Shown here in pieces: positions 26,180-35,650 of a DNA stretch of 64,000 nucleotides. Origin of the DNA: Microlunatus panaciterrae (GTDB taxonomy: Bacteria > Actinomycetota > Actinomycetes > Propionibacteriales > Propionibacteriaceae). The position numbers and the translations under genes were made by a program. The notes beneath the pieces were generated by a model. The model was not told the origin of the DNA, searched no databases, and saw only the letters and a program-made list of their open reading frames with translations. The DNA is taken from the NCBI RefSeq assembly GCF_016907535.1, contig NZ_JAFBCF010000001.1, positions 2,232,001 through 2,296,000 on the forward strand. Direction: 5' to 3'. The first letter of the stretch is position 1, and each line of letters begins with the position of its first letter.

Positions 26180-27286
26180 CTAACGGACCCGGAAGGACTC
26201 CGCCACCTCGGGCAGCCAGGTCAACCCGTTGCCGACGACGTCGTCGGAGAGGGCGAGTGAACCATGGTCGGGTGCGGTGGCGCCGGCGAAGAACTGTCGT
26301 TCGATCCGGACGTGATCATGGAACCATTCGAGATGACGCAGGTTGGGGACGGCGGCGAGCACCGGGGCGTGCAGGTACGGCGCGCAATGGCCGGAGATGT
26401 CAAGGTTGTACGCCGCCGCCACAGCGGCGATCCGCAGCAGCTCGGTGATCCCCCCGCAGCGGCTGACGTCGACCTGTACGCAGTCGAGCGCGCCGGCGCT
26501 GCAGAGGCGCTGGAAGTAGACCAGGTCATAGCCGTATTCGCCGGCGGCGACGTCAGCCCGGGTCCGCCCGCGGACGGATCTGAGTCCGTCGAGGTCGTCG
26601 GAGGACACCGGCTCCTCGAACCAGCCCACATCCAGCGCGTCAAGCGTCGACGCCACCCGGACGGCCTGACCGACGTTGTAGCCACCGTTCGCGTCGACAT
26701 AGAGCTCGACGTCGTCACCGATCAGCTGGCGCGCCTGCCGCACCCGGTCGAGGTCGCGGCTCTCGTTGCCACCCCAGGATTCACCGATCTTGATCTTGAC
26801 CCGGCTCATCCCCTCGCCCTCGGTCCATCGCCGGAGCTGGCAGGCCAGTTGATCGTCGTCGTAGCTGGTGAAGCCGCCCGACCCGTAGAGGGGGACCGCG
26901 GACCGGGCAGCGCCCAGCAGCCGATGCAGAGGCACCCCCAGGGCGCGTGCCTTCAGGTCCCACAGGGCGCAGTCGACCGCGGACAACGCCATGGACCCGA
27001 TCCCCGGCCGGCCGATGTTGCGCAGTCGGGCGACCATCGCCGACCAGGCTCCGACCACCTCCAGGGCCGACCGGCCGACGACCAGCGGCGCCAGCGTCTC
27101 CCGCACGAGCGCCGCGGTCGCGCCGGCCCCGTAGGTCCACCCGGTCCCGACCAGGTCGTCACTGTGAACCTGGACCAGCACCATCGTCGTCTCGCTCCAG
27201 CTGAACGTGCCGTCGGCCTCAGGTGCGTCGGTCGGCACCGTGTAGGCGGAGACCTCCACCTGCCGGATGCGGTCGGGTCCGCTCAT
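26180..27286 (-). CDS. enolase-superfamily (mandelate racemase/muconate lactonizing) enzyme
   Basis: A 368-residue protein with the two-domain MR/MLE architecture. Metal ligands appear in DANGGYNV, FEEPVSSDD and AAGEYGYD. A KIKIG motif supplies the lysine base on strand 2, and a late SGHCAPYLHAP gives the histidine typical of mandelate-racemase-like acid-sugar dehydratases. It probably dehydrates or epimerises a sugar acid. It is the last gene of a seven-gene minus-strand unit, 18 bases after the TPP enzyme. The substrate is unknown. Confidence 0.87.
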   Translation of the reverse strand: MSGPDRIRQVEVSAYTVPTDAPEADGTFSWSETTMVLVQVHSDDLVGTGWTYGAGATAALVRETLAPLVVGRSALEVVGAWSAMVARLRNIGRPGIGSMALSAVDCALWDLKARALGVPLHRLLGAARSAVPLYGSGGFTSYDDDQLACQLRRWTEGEGMSRVKIKIGESWGGNESRDLDRVRQARQLIGDDVELYVDANGGYNVGQAVRVASTLDALDVGWFEEPVSSDDLDGLRSVRGRTRADVAAGEYGYDLVYFQRLCSAGALDCVQVDVSRCGGITELLRIAAVAAAYNLDISGHCAPYLHAPVLAAVPNLRHLEWFHDHVRIERQFFAGATAPDHGSLALSDDVVGNGLTWLPEVAESFRVR

Positions 27287-27304
27287 GTCACCTCCGCTCC
27301 AGCG

Positions 27305-29110
27305 TCAGGAGTCTCCACGGCCGGGCAGCACATCCTGCAGCTTGGTCTTGAAGCCCTCCTTGACCACGTCCAGCCGGTCCGAGTCACCACGGACCAGCGA
27401 CTCGAGAGACTTGATCATCTGGTCCCAGGTCGCGTGCGGCGGGATCGGAGGGATGGCCGGGTCGGTCCTGAACTCGATCAGACAGGGGCGCTGGGCCGCG
27501 ATCGCCTCGTCCCAGGAGGCTCCCACCCGTTCCGGGTCGTCGACGGCGATGCCGTCCAGGCCGATGCTACGGGCGAAGCCGGCGTAGTCGAAGTCGGGCA
27601 GCTGCTGGGACGGCAGGAACTGCGGCGAGCCGCCCATCGCCCGCAGCTCCCAGGTGACCTGGTTGAGGTCGTTGTTGTGCAGCACTGCGATCACCAACCG
27701 TGGGTCGGCCCAATCCCGCCAGTACTTGGCGATCGTGATCAACTCGTTGATGCCGTTCATCTGCATGGCGCCGTCACCCACCAGCGCGTACGCCGGCCGA
27801 TCGGGATGGGCGTACTTCGACCCGATGGCGTACGGCACGCCGCAGCCCATTGTCGCCAGCGTCCCGGACAGGGTTCCGCGCATCCGGCCGCGCATCCGCA
27901 CGTGCCGGGCATACCAGTTGGTCCCCGAGCCGGAGTCTGCGCTGATCATGGCGTCGTCGGGCAGTCGCGGCGACAGTTCGGAGAAGACCTGCTCGGGGTT
28001 CAGGGGGTCGGCGGACACCTGGGCGCGACGAGCCATCACGTCCCACCAGCGGCTGACGTTCGACTCCACCGTGTCGCGCCAGGACCGGTCCTGCTGTCGG
28101 CGCAGCAGCGGGATGAGCGCCCGAAGGGTCGCCGCCGAGTCGCCCACCAGGTTGACCTCGAACGGGTAGCGAAGGCCCACCATCGTCGGGTCGACGTCGA
28201 TCTGCACAGCGCGTACCTTCGGTTCGGTGCCGTCGAAGCCCGGTAGGAACTGCGTGTAGGGGAAGTTGGAGCCGACCACCAGCAGGGTGTCGCAGTCCGT
28301 CATCAGCTCGTAGGACGGCCGGGTGCCGAGCAGGCCGATCGACCCGGTCACCCAGCTCAGCTCGTCGGAGAGCACGTCCTTGCCCAGCAATGCCTTGGCG
28401 ACCCCGGCGCCCAACAGCTCAGCGAGCTCGGTCACCTCCTCGGCGGCTGCCCGGGCGCCCTGACCGACGAGGATCGCCACCTTGCTGCCGGCATTGAGCA
28501 CCTCGGCGGCCCGCTGCAGGTCCGCCGGGTCGGGCACCGGCGACGACCAGGTCTGGTCGAGGCTGGACGGCACCATCTTGAACGCATGCTCGGGTGGCGT
28601 GTACTCCAGTTCCTGGACGTCGGAGGGGATGATCACCGCGGTCACGGTCCGCTGGCTGCTGGCGATCCGCAGGGCCCGGTCCAGCACGTTCGGCAGCTGC
28701 TCGGGGACCGTCACCATCTGGCAGTACTGACTGGCCACGTCCTTGTAGAGACTGAGCAGGTCGACCTCCTGCTGGTACGAGCCGCCCATCGCGGAGCGGG
28801 CGGTCTGACCGACGATGGCGACGACGCCGACGTGGTCCAGCTTGGCGTCGTAGAGGCCGTTCAGCAGGTGAATCGCGCCAGGACCGCTGGTCGCGGTGCA
28901 GACTCCGACTCTGCCGCTGAACTTGGCGTAGCCGGTGGCGGCGAAGGCGGCCATCTCCTCGTGCCGCGCCTGGATGAAGGGCGGCTGGTTGTCGGCGCGC
29001 TGCCAGGCTGCCAGCAACCCGTTGATCCCGTCACCCGCATAGCCGAAGACCTGCTGCACGTTCCATTCGCGCAGACGCTGCAGGACGTAGTCGCCAACGG
29101 TTCCACTCAT
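27305..29110 (-). CDS. thiamine-diphosphate enzyme, pyruvate oxidase/acetolactate synthase family
   Basis: A 601-residue three-domain TPP enzyme. The Pyr domain has the catalytic Glu in ARHEEMAAFAATGYAK and GVCTATSGPG. The middle domain has the ILVGQGARAA segment. The PP domain has the TPP-binding GDGAMQMNGINELIT...HNN pattern. It resembles PoxB-like pyruvate oxidases and acetolactate synthases; no regulatory subunit gene is present. Its ATG overlaps the stop of the FAD/Fe-S gene (ATGA). Coupling to a lactate/glycolate-type dehydrogenase suggests it handles the 2-oxo acid product. Confidence 0.88.
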   Translation of the reverse strand: MSGTVGDYVLQRLREWNVQQVFGYAGDGINGLLAAWQRADNQPPFIQARHEEMAAFAATGYAKFSGRVGVCTATSGPGAIHLLNGLYDAKLDHVGVVAIVGQTARSAMGGSYQQEVDLLSLYKDVASQYCQMVTVPEQLPNVLDRALRIASSQRTVTAVIIPSDVQELEYTPPEHAFKMVPSSLDQTWSSPVPDPADLQRAAEVLNAGSKVAILVGQGARAAAEEVTELAELLGAGVAKALLGKDVLSDELSWVTGSIGLLGTRPSYELMTDCDTLLVVGSNFPYTQFLPGFDGTEPKVRAVQIDVDPTMVGLRYPFEVNLVGDSAATLRALIPLLRRQQDRSWRDTVESNVSRWWDVMARRAQVSADPLNPEQVFSELSPRLPDDAMISADSGSGTNWYARHVRMRGRMRGTLSGTLATMGCGVPYAIGSKYAHPDRPAYALVGDGAMQMNGINELITIAKYWRDWADPRLVIAVLHNNDLNQVTWELRAMGGSPQFLPSQQLPDFDYAGFARSIGLDGIAVDDPERVGASWDEAIAAQRPCLIEFRTDPAIPPIPPHATWDQMIKSLESLVRGDSDRLDVVKEGFKTKLQDVLPGRGDS

Positions 29111-32100
29111 GATCGCTCCTCTGCTGGTTCGGATGATGTTCCGCCTGTCGGTCCGCTCGTGCTCGATGGTCGCTCGGCCATCAGCTGCTCCGGCCGCTCA
29201 CCACCCCATGCGTTCCCTTCCAACCCTGCGGCTAACAGCTCGGCGAGATGCACCGCGGTACGCCCGGTGTCACCCTGCTCGATCTGGGTTCGGCAGCTGA
29301 ACCCGTCGGCCAGGATGACGGTCCGCTGATCCGCGGCGCGCACCCGTGGCAGCAAGACGCGCTCGCCGGCCGCCCTGGAGACCGCATAGTGGCCGGCCTC
29401 GAAACCGAAGTTGCCGGCCAGCCCGCAACATCCCGACGGCAGCGTCTTCGCCTCGATGCCGGCGCGCCGCATCACGTCCGTCTCGGCGTCGGTGCCGAGA
29501 ACGGCGTGCTGGTGGCAATGGGTCTGCACCAGAGCGTTCACCGGGATCTGAGGCGGCTCCCAGTCGGGCGCGCGCTCGGTCAGCAGCTCGGCGAGCGTAC
29601 GGGTCTGCTTCGACAGCCGGCGCATGTCCTCGTCGCCGTCCAGCAGCTCGGGCCCGTCCGCCCTGAACATGGCGGTGCATGACGGCTCGAGACCGATGAC
29701 CGGGACGCCGGCCCTGATCTCCTTCCGCAGCACACGCAGCGTGCGTTGCAGCACCCGCCGGGCAACGCCCAGCTGTCCGGTGGACACCCAGGTCAGGCCA
29801 CAGCAGACCGGCTCCCGGGGGACCCGTACCTCGAAGCCGGCGTCCTCCAGCACCTGCACAGCCGCCCGGGCCACGCCCGGATGGAAGGCGTTGCTGAAGG
29901 TGTCCGGCCACAGCAACACCGGCCCGCGGGACCCGCCGCCAGCGGTCCGGGTGCGATTGCGCCACCAACGGGTGAACGGCTCGGCAGCGAAGGCCGGCAG
30001 CTCACGCTCCGGGGCGATGCCACCGGCCTTCTTGATCAGCCCGGACAGGCCAGGCGCATGGGTGACGCGGTTGACGAGTCCCGGCGCCCGGCCGGCCAGG
30101 GCTGCCCACAGCGGGAGCCAGCCCATCGAATAGTGCGCCATCGGTCGGATCCGGTGCTCGTAGTGGTGGGCCAGGAACTCCGCCTTGTAGGTCGCCATGT
30201 CCACATTGACCGGACAGTCGGACTTGCAGCCTTTGCAGGCGAAGCAGAGGTCGAGGGCGTCTCGGACCTCGGTCGAGCGCCAGCCGTCAGTGATCGACTC
30301 GCCCCGGATCATCTCGAACAGCAGCCGGGCCCGCCCGCGGGTGGAGTGCTCCTCCTGCCGGGTCACCATGTACGAGGGGCACATCACCTGGTCTTCACTG
30401 GAGCTGTTGCGACAGTTGCCGATGCCGACACAACGCAGCGCAGCCTTGGAGAACCTGTGCTCGTCGCGGGGGTAGGAGAAGTAGGTGGCCGGCTCGGCGT
30501 GGCTGTAGTCGGGGCCCAGCCGCAGCTGGCGGTCCAGCGGATTGGCCAGCACCACCTTGCCGGGGTTCATCTTGTTCTTCGGGTCGAGGAGGCCCTTCAC
30601 CTCGGTGAACAGCCCGACGATCTCGGTGCCGAACATCTTGGTCAGCAGCTCGCCGCGAGCCTGCCCGTCTCCGTGCTCACCCGACAGCGAGCCGCCGTAG
30701 GAGATCACCAGGTCGGAGGCCTTTTCCAGGAAGGCTCGAAAGTGCCTGACGCCGTCGGCTGTCCGAAGTTCGAACGGGATCCTGGTGTGCACGCACCCCT
30801 GGCCGAAGTGCCCGTACAGGGCGGTCGTGTTCCGGTCGAAGCCGAAGTCGTCCAGCAGCCGGCGGAGATCACGGAGATAGTCACCGAGACGCTCGGGCGG
30901 GACGGCCGAGTCCTCCCAGCCCTCCCAGTTCTCGTGCCCGCCGATGGGGTGGGCGGTCGCGCCGAGCCCCGCCTCCCGAAGCTCGCTCAGCCGCTCCTCT
31001 CCCGCTGGATCGTCGAGAAAGGTCATCTGCGGCGCGTGCTCGCGGCCCGCGAGGTCGTCCATCAGCGCTCTCGCCCGGTCGTCCGCCTCCTGTTGGGTGT
31101 CACCGGCGAACTGCACCATCAGCCAGCCGCTGCCCTGCGGAAGCTCGTCCAGCGCGGTGCCCGCCAGCTGTGCCCGCGTCTCCAGCTCCAGCAGCACCTG
31201 GTCCAGCCCCTCGAGCTGCCACGGCCGGTGCTTGACGATCGCCTCGACCGCATCCCCGGCGGCGGCGATATCCGGGTAGCCCAGCACCACCATGGCTTTC
31301 GCGGTCGGCACCTGGACCAGGTCCAGCTCGGCCTGCAGGACCGTGACGAGGGTGCCCTCGGAGCCGACCAGCGCGCGGGCGAGATCGAAACCGCTCTCGG
31401 GCAGCAGCGAGTCGAGGTTGTAGCCGGACACCCGCCTGGGAATGTCCGGGTAGCGGGTCCGGATCTGGGCCAGATGGGAGTCGCGGAGTCGCCGCAAGCC
31501 GGTGTAGATCTCAGCCTTGCGGCCGCCCTCGGCAACGATGGCGGCGTATTCGTCGTCGGACGTCGGCCCGACCCACATCCGCTCCCCGTCATAGGTCAGC
31601 ACCTCGAGTCGGCGCACGTTGTCCACCGTCTTGCCGTACGCCTGGGCCGTGGCTCCACAGGAGTTGTTGCCGATCATGCCGCCGATCGTGCAGCTGCGGT
31701 GCGTTGACGGCTTGGGCCCGAACATCAGCCCGTATCCACTGAGCTGCCGATTGAGGTCATCCAGAGCGATCCCCGGTTCCACTACACAGGTGCGGGCCGC
31801 CGCGTCGACCGAGACCAGCCGGCGGCAGTGTCGAGTCCAGTCGATGACGACGGCGACGTTGGTGCTCTGACCGGCGAGACTGGTGCCGCCGCCGCGGGAG
31901 AGAACCGGCACGTCACGGCGGCTGCAGACCCGGATGGCCGCCACCGCGGCGTCGATCGTCCGTGGCGTGACCACGCCGATCGGCAGCTGGCGGTAGTTGG
32001 AGGAGTCCATGGCGTACGCCGCCCTGGTGCCGAGGTCGAAGTCCACCTCGCCGTCGACCTGCGCCCGGAGCTCGGCCGGCAGCGAGGGGGAGATCTCCAC

Positions 32101-32124
32101 TGCCACGCTCGTGTTGCTCGTCAT
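29107..32124 (-). CDS. FAD-linked oxidase and Fe-S fusion protein (D-lactate/glycolate dehydrogenase type)
   Basis: A 1005-residue fusion. An FAD_binding_4 domain carries VLSRGGGTSLAGQSTN, and an FAD-oxidase C-terminal domain includes SGEHGDGQARG. A two-cluster ferredoxin-like part follows (CVGIGNCRNSS...MCPSYM and CFACKGCKSDCP). Last comes a GlpC-like region with two CCG motifs (VCCGLTW and SGCCGLAGNFG). This GlcD-GlpC layout oxidises 2-hydroxy acids such as D-lactate and passes electrons through Fe-S centres. The ATG at 32124 overlaps the stop of the preceding small gene, and its stop overlaps the next start. Confidence 0.92.
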   Translation of the reverse strand: MTSNTSVAVEISPSLPAELRAQVDGEVDFDLGTRAAYAMDSSNYRQLPIGVVTPRTIDAAVAAIRVCSRRDVPVLSRGGGTSLAGQSTNVAVVIDWTRHCRRLVSVDAAARTCVVEPGIALDDLNRQLSGYGLMFGPKPSTHRSCTIGGMIGNNSCGATAQAYGKTVDNVRRLEVLTYDGERMWVGPTSDDEYAAIVAEGGRKAEIYTGLRRLRDSHLAQIRTRYPDIPRRVSGYNLDSLLPESGFDLARALVGSEGTLVTVLQAELDLVQVPTAKAMVVLGYPDIAAAGDAVEAIVKHRPWQLEGLDQVLLELETRAQLAGTALDELPQGSGWLMVQFAGDTQQEADDRARALMDDLAGREHAPQMTFLDDPAGEERLSELREAGLGATAHPIGGHENWEGWEDSAVPPERLGDYLRDLRRLLDDFGFDRNTTALYGHFGQGCVHTRIPFELRTADGVRHFRAFLEKASDLVISYGGSLSGEHGDGQARGELLTKMFGTEIVGLFTEVKGLLDPKNKMNPGKVVLANPLDRQLRLGPDYSHAEPATYFSYPRDEHRFSKAALRCVGIGNCRNSSSEDQVMCPSYMVTRQEEHSTRGRARLLFEMIRGESITDGWRSTEVRDALDLCFACKGCKSDCPVNVDMATYKAEFLAHHYEHRIRPMAHYSMGWLPLWAALAGRAPGLVNRVTHAPGLSGLIKKAGGIAPERELPAFAAEPFTRWWRNRTRTAGGGSRGPVLLWPDTFSNAFHPGVARAAVQVLEDAGFEVRVPREPVCCGLTWVSTGQLGVARRVLQRTLRVLRKEIRAGVPVIGLEPSCTAMFRADGPELLDGDEDMRRLSKQTRTLAELLTERAPDWEPPQIPVNALVQTHCHQHAVLGTDAETDVMRRAGIEAKTLPSGCCGLAGNFGFEAGHYAVSRAAGERVLLPRVRAADQRTVILADGFSCRTQIEQGDTGRTAVHLAELLAAGLEGNAWGGERPEQLMAERPSSTSGPTGGTSSEPAEERS

Positions 32125-32402
32125 GACGGGTGGGCGGCAGAGGGGTTGCTGAACTGGTCGCGGGGGACCAACCCGTTGGCCACCACATAGAGGCGGTCGC
32201 GGGAGATCTCCTCGGCGACCATCTCGATCCATTGCGGAGGCGGGCTCGGCACCTGCCGGTCCGTCAGCTCGCGCTTCAGCGCCTGTTGGATGACACCGAT
32301 CGCCGCACCGCCATGGCTTTCGAGCACATCGATGATGATCTGCTGCTGGGCGGCATAGACGTCGTTGTTCTCCCCTGCCGGGCTGGGTGCCCCTTCCTCC
32401 AT
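32121..32402 (-). CDS. 93-residue hypothetical protein in the MarR-linked operon
   Basis: Not recognised. The ATG at 32402 is preceded by AAAGGAG. An acidic start is followed by a helix YAAQQQIIIDVLESHGGAAI and an amphipathic segment ending in WIEMVAEEISRDRLYVV. Length and pattern suggest a small helical soluble protein. Its stop overlaps the start of the FAD/Fe-S gene (ATGA), so the two are translationally coupled and it may be a partner of that enzyme. Confidence 0.72.
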   Translation of the reverse strand: MEEGAPSPAGENNDVYAAQQQIIIDVLESHGGAAIGVIQQALKRELTDRQVPSPPPQWIEMVAEEISRDRLYVVANGLVPRDQFSNPSAAHPS

Positions 32403-32440
32403 CTCTGCTCCTTTTCTCGGTGGCCTTTGCTCGGTGATGA

Positions 32441-34219
32441 CTATTCGGCAGCGTGTCCCAGGCGCTGACTGCACTCGAGCATCAGCGCGTGGACGAAGGC
32501 TTGCGGCAGGTTGCCGCGGAGCTGGCGCTCGCGGACGTCGAACTCCTCGGCGAACAGGCCCGGGGGCCCGCAGGCCGCCCGCTGTCGCTCGAACCAGCGG
32601 AACGACTCGGTCAGGTGGCCGGCGTCGAGCTCCGCCAGGCAGACGGCGAAACCGCACATCAGGAATGCGTTTTCGACCTGGCCGAGGCGTTGCCCGTCCT
32701 CGGCGTACCGGTAGACGTAACCGTCCTCGACCAGCTGATGGCGCACCGCCTTCAGAGTTGCCCTACTGCGTGGGTCGGCAGAGCTCAACGCACCGCGCAC
32801 GGGTGGCAGCAGCAGCGCCGCGTCCACCCCCGGATGATCCGGGCGCTGCATCCAGGCCCCGTTGGAACCGAGACAGCGCCGTGAGGTCTCGGCCAGGATC
32901 GTGTCGGCCAGTGTGCTCGTCCGTGCGGCGTCGGAGCGCGAGACCTGTCGGGCGATCACGCGGAGGCCCGCGACGCAGGCCAGTCGCGAATGGGTCCACC
33001 ACGCGTCGTCGAGCTCCCAGATCCCGGCGTCCGGGTCATCCCATCGGCGCTCGATCAGGTCGATCACGAGCCGCACCGCCCGCTGATCGTCGGAGGTCAG
33101 GTGGTCGTGACGTCCAGCGGTCGCGAAGAGCTGCAGGATCTCGCCCAGGCCGTCGAGCTGGAACTGGCCGCGCACCCAGTTGCCGACGATGTCCTTGCCG
33201 CCCGGGTAGCCCGGCAGGCCGAGGTCCGTCTCGTCCGGAGGCAGCCGGCCGTCGACACGATAGGCGGGGGCCAGGCGGTCACCGTGCTCGAGCACTCGCG
33301 CGGTCGTGAACGCCACCGCCTCGTCCAGCAGCGGATCCGGGGTGTCGACGCCGACCGCGACACCGGCATAGGCCTGGTCGCGCAACCACACGTAGCGGTA
33401 GTCGTAGTTGCGGCCCGCCTCGGCGCGCTCCGGCAGCCCCATCGTGGCGGCCGCCACCATCCCGCCGCCGGGAACGGTCAGACCTCGAAGAAGGGCGTAG
33501 GCATGCCGGCTGTCGCGCGGGGCGGCGGACCGGTCGAAGGTGGGTACCGCTGCGTGCCAGTGACGTTCGGTGCTCTCCCAGGCCCGGTCGGCCCGGACGG
33601 GTTCGGCCAGCGGCCGGTCACTGATCTCGAGCACCAGGTCATGGTGGCCGCCGGGTGGGACGCTCAGCCTCAGTCGAAGTGTGCCGTCGGCGCCGGCGCG
33701 GGCATCCGCGGCGCCGGACCAGCGACAACGCAGTCCGCCGACCCGGATGTCCCAGACGCCGTCCGAGTCGGCCCGCACCTCCATCGGGTCGCTGCGACCG
33801 AAATCGGCCCTGAGGTCGAGGACGATGTCGACGGTGGCGGGCTCGTCGGCCGCCTCGATCCGGCGGAGCAGGGCCAGGCGGTCGGGGTGGCCCGGGTAGG
33901 CCAGCGCCTCCCGGCACTCGATCACGGTCGAGCTCGTCACCCAGTGGCTGCGCCAGATCAGCGAACCGGGTTCGTAGGACCCGCCCCAGACGAAGGGATC
34001 GGCCGGGGTCACGGCATAGGTCCCGCGCCCCCCGACAAGACTGGCGAACACGGCGGGGGAGTCCCACCGGGGCGCGCACAGCCAGCCGACATCGCCGCGA
34101 GGGCCGATAACCGCTCCCCGGTAGCCGTCGGCGACGACCGCATACTCCCGAAGGACGTGCGGGGGGAAGGCCAGGGCTGTCGACCCGGCGGGGCCTCCCC
34201 GCTCACCGTCACCGGTCAT
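32441..34219 (-). CDS. GH15 glucoamylase/trehalase-like glycoside hydrolase
   Basis: A 592-residue protein: an N-terminal super-sandwich domain (to about residue 230) and an (alpha/alpha)6 barrel. Barrel signatures are NYDYRYVWLRDQAY, a general-acid region GIWELDDAWWTHSRLACV and a base region GLFAEEFDVRERQLRGNLPQAF, as in GH15 glucoamylase and mycobacterial-type trehalase. No signal peptide is visible, so it is probably cytosolic and acts on trehalose, maltose or glycogen-derived glucans. The ATG at 34219 overlaps the previous stop (ATGA). Confidence 0.9.
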   Translation of the reverse strand: MTGDGERGGPAGSTALAFPPHVLREYAVVADGYRGAVIGPRGDVGWLCAPRWDSPAVFASLVGGRGTYAVTPADPFVWGGSYEPGSLIWRSHWVTSSTVIECREALAYPGHPDRLALLRRIEAADEPATVDIVLDLRADFGRSDPMEVRADSDGVWDIRVGGLRCRWSGAADARAGADGTLRLRLSVPPGGHHDLVLEISDRPLAEPVRADRAWESTERHWHAAVPTFDRSAAPRDSRHAYALLRGLTVPGGGMVAAATMGLPERAEAGRNYDYRYVWLRDQAYAGVAVGVDTPDPLLDEAVAFTTARVLEHGDRLAPAYRVDGRLPPDETDLGLPGYPGGKDIVGNWVRGQFQLDGLGEILQLFATAGRHDHLTSDDQRAVRLVIDLIERRWDDPDAGIWELDDAWWTHSRLACVAGLRVIARQVSRSDAARTSTLADTILAETSRRCLGSNGAWMQRPDHPGVDAALLLPPVRGALSSADPRSRATLKAVRHQLVEDGYVYRYAEDGQRLGQVENAFLMCGFAVCLAELDAGHLTESFRWFERQRAACGPPGLFAEEFDVRERQLRGNLPQAFVHALMLECSQRLGHAAE

Positions 34220-34596
34220 CGGGCCCCGGCCTGCCCGGAGACGCTCTGCACACCCGTCAAGCCAGCGCTTGCTGCGGCCACGGCTGCGCTGACGATCGCC
34301 GGCCGGCGGCGGCCGGGATCCAGCGCGGCGAGGACAACCATGCTCACGGCGTGGGTCACATCGACGGCAACCCACAGCCGCTGCAGCCGGGCCGGCGCCA
34401 GCGCCTGCAGGGCACCCTGCGCCAGGTGCCGGCAGCCGAGCACACGGATGGCCCGCTGTTCCGCCTTTGTTGGTGAGTCACCGGCCACCAGGCGCCACAG
34501 CTCGGGGCCTCTGAGCAGGAGTAGGCCCCCCCACTCGGCCGCCCCGAGGCCGATCATCCGCGTCGGCGTCAAACTCTGCCTGCGGTCGGTGGTCAT
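34216..34596 (-). CDS. 126-residue small membrane-associated protein
   Basis: A protein with two or three short hydrophobic segments (GLGAAEWGGLLLL, VSMVVLAALDPG, IVSAAVAAASAGL) separated by basic residues. It is reminiscent of small DUF4267-like membrane proteins, but I cannot assign a family. The start ATG overlaps the SDR stop and its stop overlaps the GH15 start, so it lies between two coupled enzymes. Confidence 0.65.
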   Translation of the reverse strand: MTTDRRQSLTPTRMIGLGAAEWGGLLLLRGPELWRLVAGDSPTKAEQRAIRVLGCRHLAQGALQALAPARLQRLWVAVDVTHAVSMVVLAALDPGRRRPAIVSAAVAAASAGLTGVQSVSGQAGAR

Positions 34597-35600
34597 CGGC
34601 GCACCAGCCGCGCCAACATCAACCCGGCAGCGGCTGCCACCACACCGGCCTTCGCCAGCGGCTTGTAGTGGTGGGCCACCCATAGCTGGGGGCTTCGGGC
34701 CTTGGCCACCGCATCGAAGGCTCCGTGCGCGCCGAAGTCCCGGCCGTCCGGACCGTCGGCGGGCTCCCACAGGTTGGCCGGCTGGTCGGGGTCCTTCGGC
34801 TCCGACGTCTGCTGCGCGTTGAAGCCGGTCTTCGCCAGGTAGCGGTCCAACAGCCCGGGGACCACCGCATTGGCGGCCAGCGTCGCGACCGTGCTGGCGC
34901 CGACCCAGTATTCGCGACGCTGAGGATGGTCGGCGGCGAAGGCGACGGCTCGGGCGGCCACCCCCGGCTGGTAGATCGGCGGCACCGGCTGGGCGTGCCG
35001 GGGCAGCTTGGACAGCACCCAGGAGAACTGGGGGGTGTTCACGGCCGGCATCTGCACCATGGTCACGCGCACATTGCTGTTCTCGTGCATCAGCTCGCAG
35101 CGCAGCGACTCATGGAAACCCTGGATGGCATGCTTGGCGCCGCAGTAGGCCGTCTGCAGGGGAATCCCCCGGTAGGCGAGCGCCGAGCCGACCTGCACGA
35201 TGGTGCCCTGATCGCGCTCGCGCATCCGCTTCAGGACGGCCATGGTGGTGTAGACGTAACCGAGGTAGCTGACCTCGGTGACCCGGCGGTACTCCGCCGG
35301 CTCGATCTCGGCGAAGCGGGCGAAGACCGAGGTGAAGGCCACATTCACCCAGACGTCGATCGGTCCGAGCTCCGCCTCGATCCTCTCGACGGCCTTCTCG
35401 ACCTGGTCAACCTCGGCAACGTCGACGGGCAGCACCAGGGCCCGGACGCCGAGCGCTCGGACCTCCTCTGCCGCGGCCTCTAGCCCCTTCTCGCCGCGGG
35501 CCAGCAGCGCAACGTGATCTCCGCGTTGGGCGAACTCACGTACGACGGCACGACCGATACCTCCGCTCGCTCCGGTGACGGCAACAACGCGACCTGTCAT
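34593..35600 (-). CDS. short-chain dehydrogenase/reductase
   Basis: A 335-residue classical SDR with a C-terminal extension that ends in a hydrophobic helix (GVVAAAAGLMLARLV), possibly a membrane anchor. Cofactor motif TGASGGIG is near residue 9; the active-site YCGAKHA (YxxxK) and the preceding serine in VGSALAYRG are present. Basic residues after the glycine motif are consistent with NADP use. The ATG at 35600 is chosen since GAGGGAG lies six bases upstream; the GTG at 35606 is too close to it. It is the first gene of the seven-gene unit. Confidence 0.86.
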   Translation of the reverse strand: MTGRVVAVTGASGGIGRAVVREFAQRGDHVALLARGEKGLEAAAEEVRALGVRALVLPVDVAEVDQVEKAVERIEAELGPIDVWVNVAFTSVFARFAEIEPAEYRRVTEVSYLGYVYTTMAVLKRMRERDQGTIVQVGSALAYRGIPLQTAYCGAKHAIQGFHESLRCELMHENSNVRVTMVQMPAVNTPQFSWVLSKLPRHAQPVPPIYQPGVAARAVAFAADHPQRREYWVGASTVATLAANAVVPGLLDRYLAKTGFNAQQTSEPKDPDQPANLWEPADGPDGRDFGAHGAFDAVAKARSPQLWVAHHYKPLAKAGVVAAAAGLMLARLVRR

Positions 35601-35650
35601 CTGCACTCCCTCGTTGGTGGATCTTCATGTTCTTGGGGGTCTTTGATTCA

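Noticed and set aside
26264-28246. 660-codon plus-strand frame over the enolase and TPP genes
   Set aside because: A composition shadow of two well-identified minus-strand enzymes; no start context or conserved motif.
29746-31707. 653-codon plus-strand frame inside the FAD/Fe-S gene
   Set aside because: Antisense shadow of a gene with clear FAD and Fe-S motifs.
32990-34822. 610-codon plus-strand frame over the GH15 gene
   Set aside because: Antisense shadow; the minus strand carries complete GH15 catalytic motifs and coupled starts.
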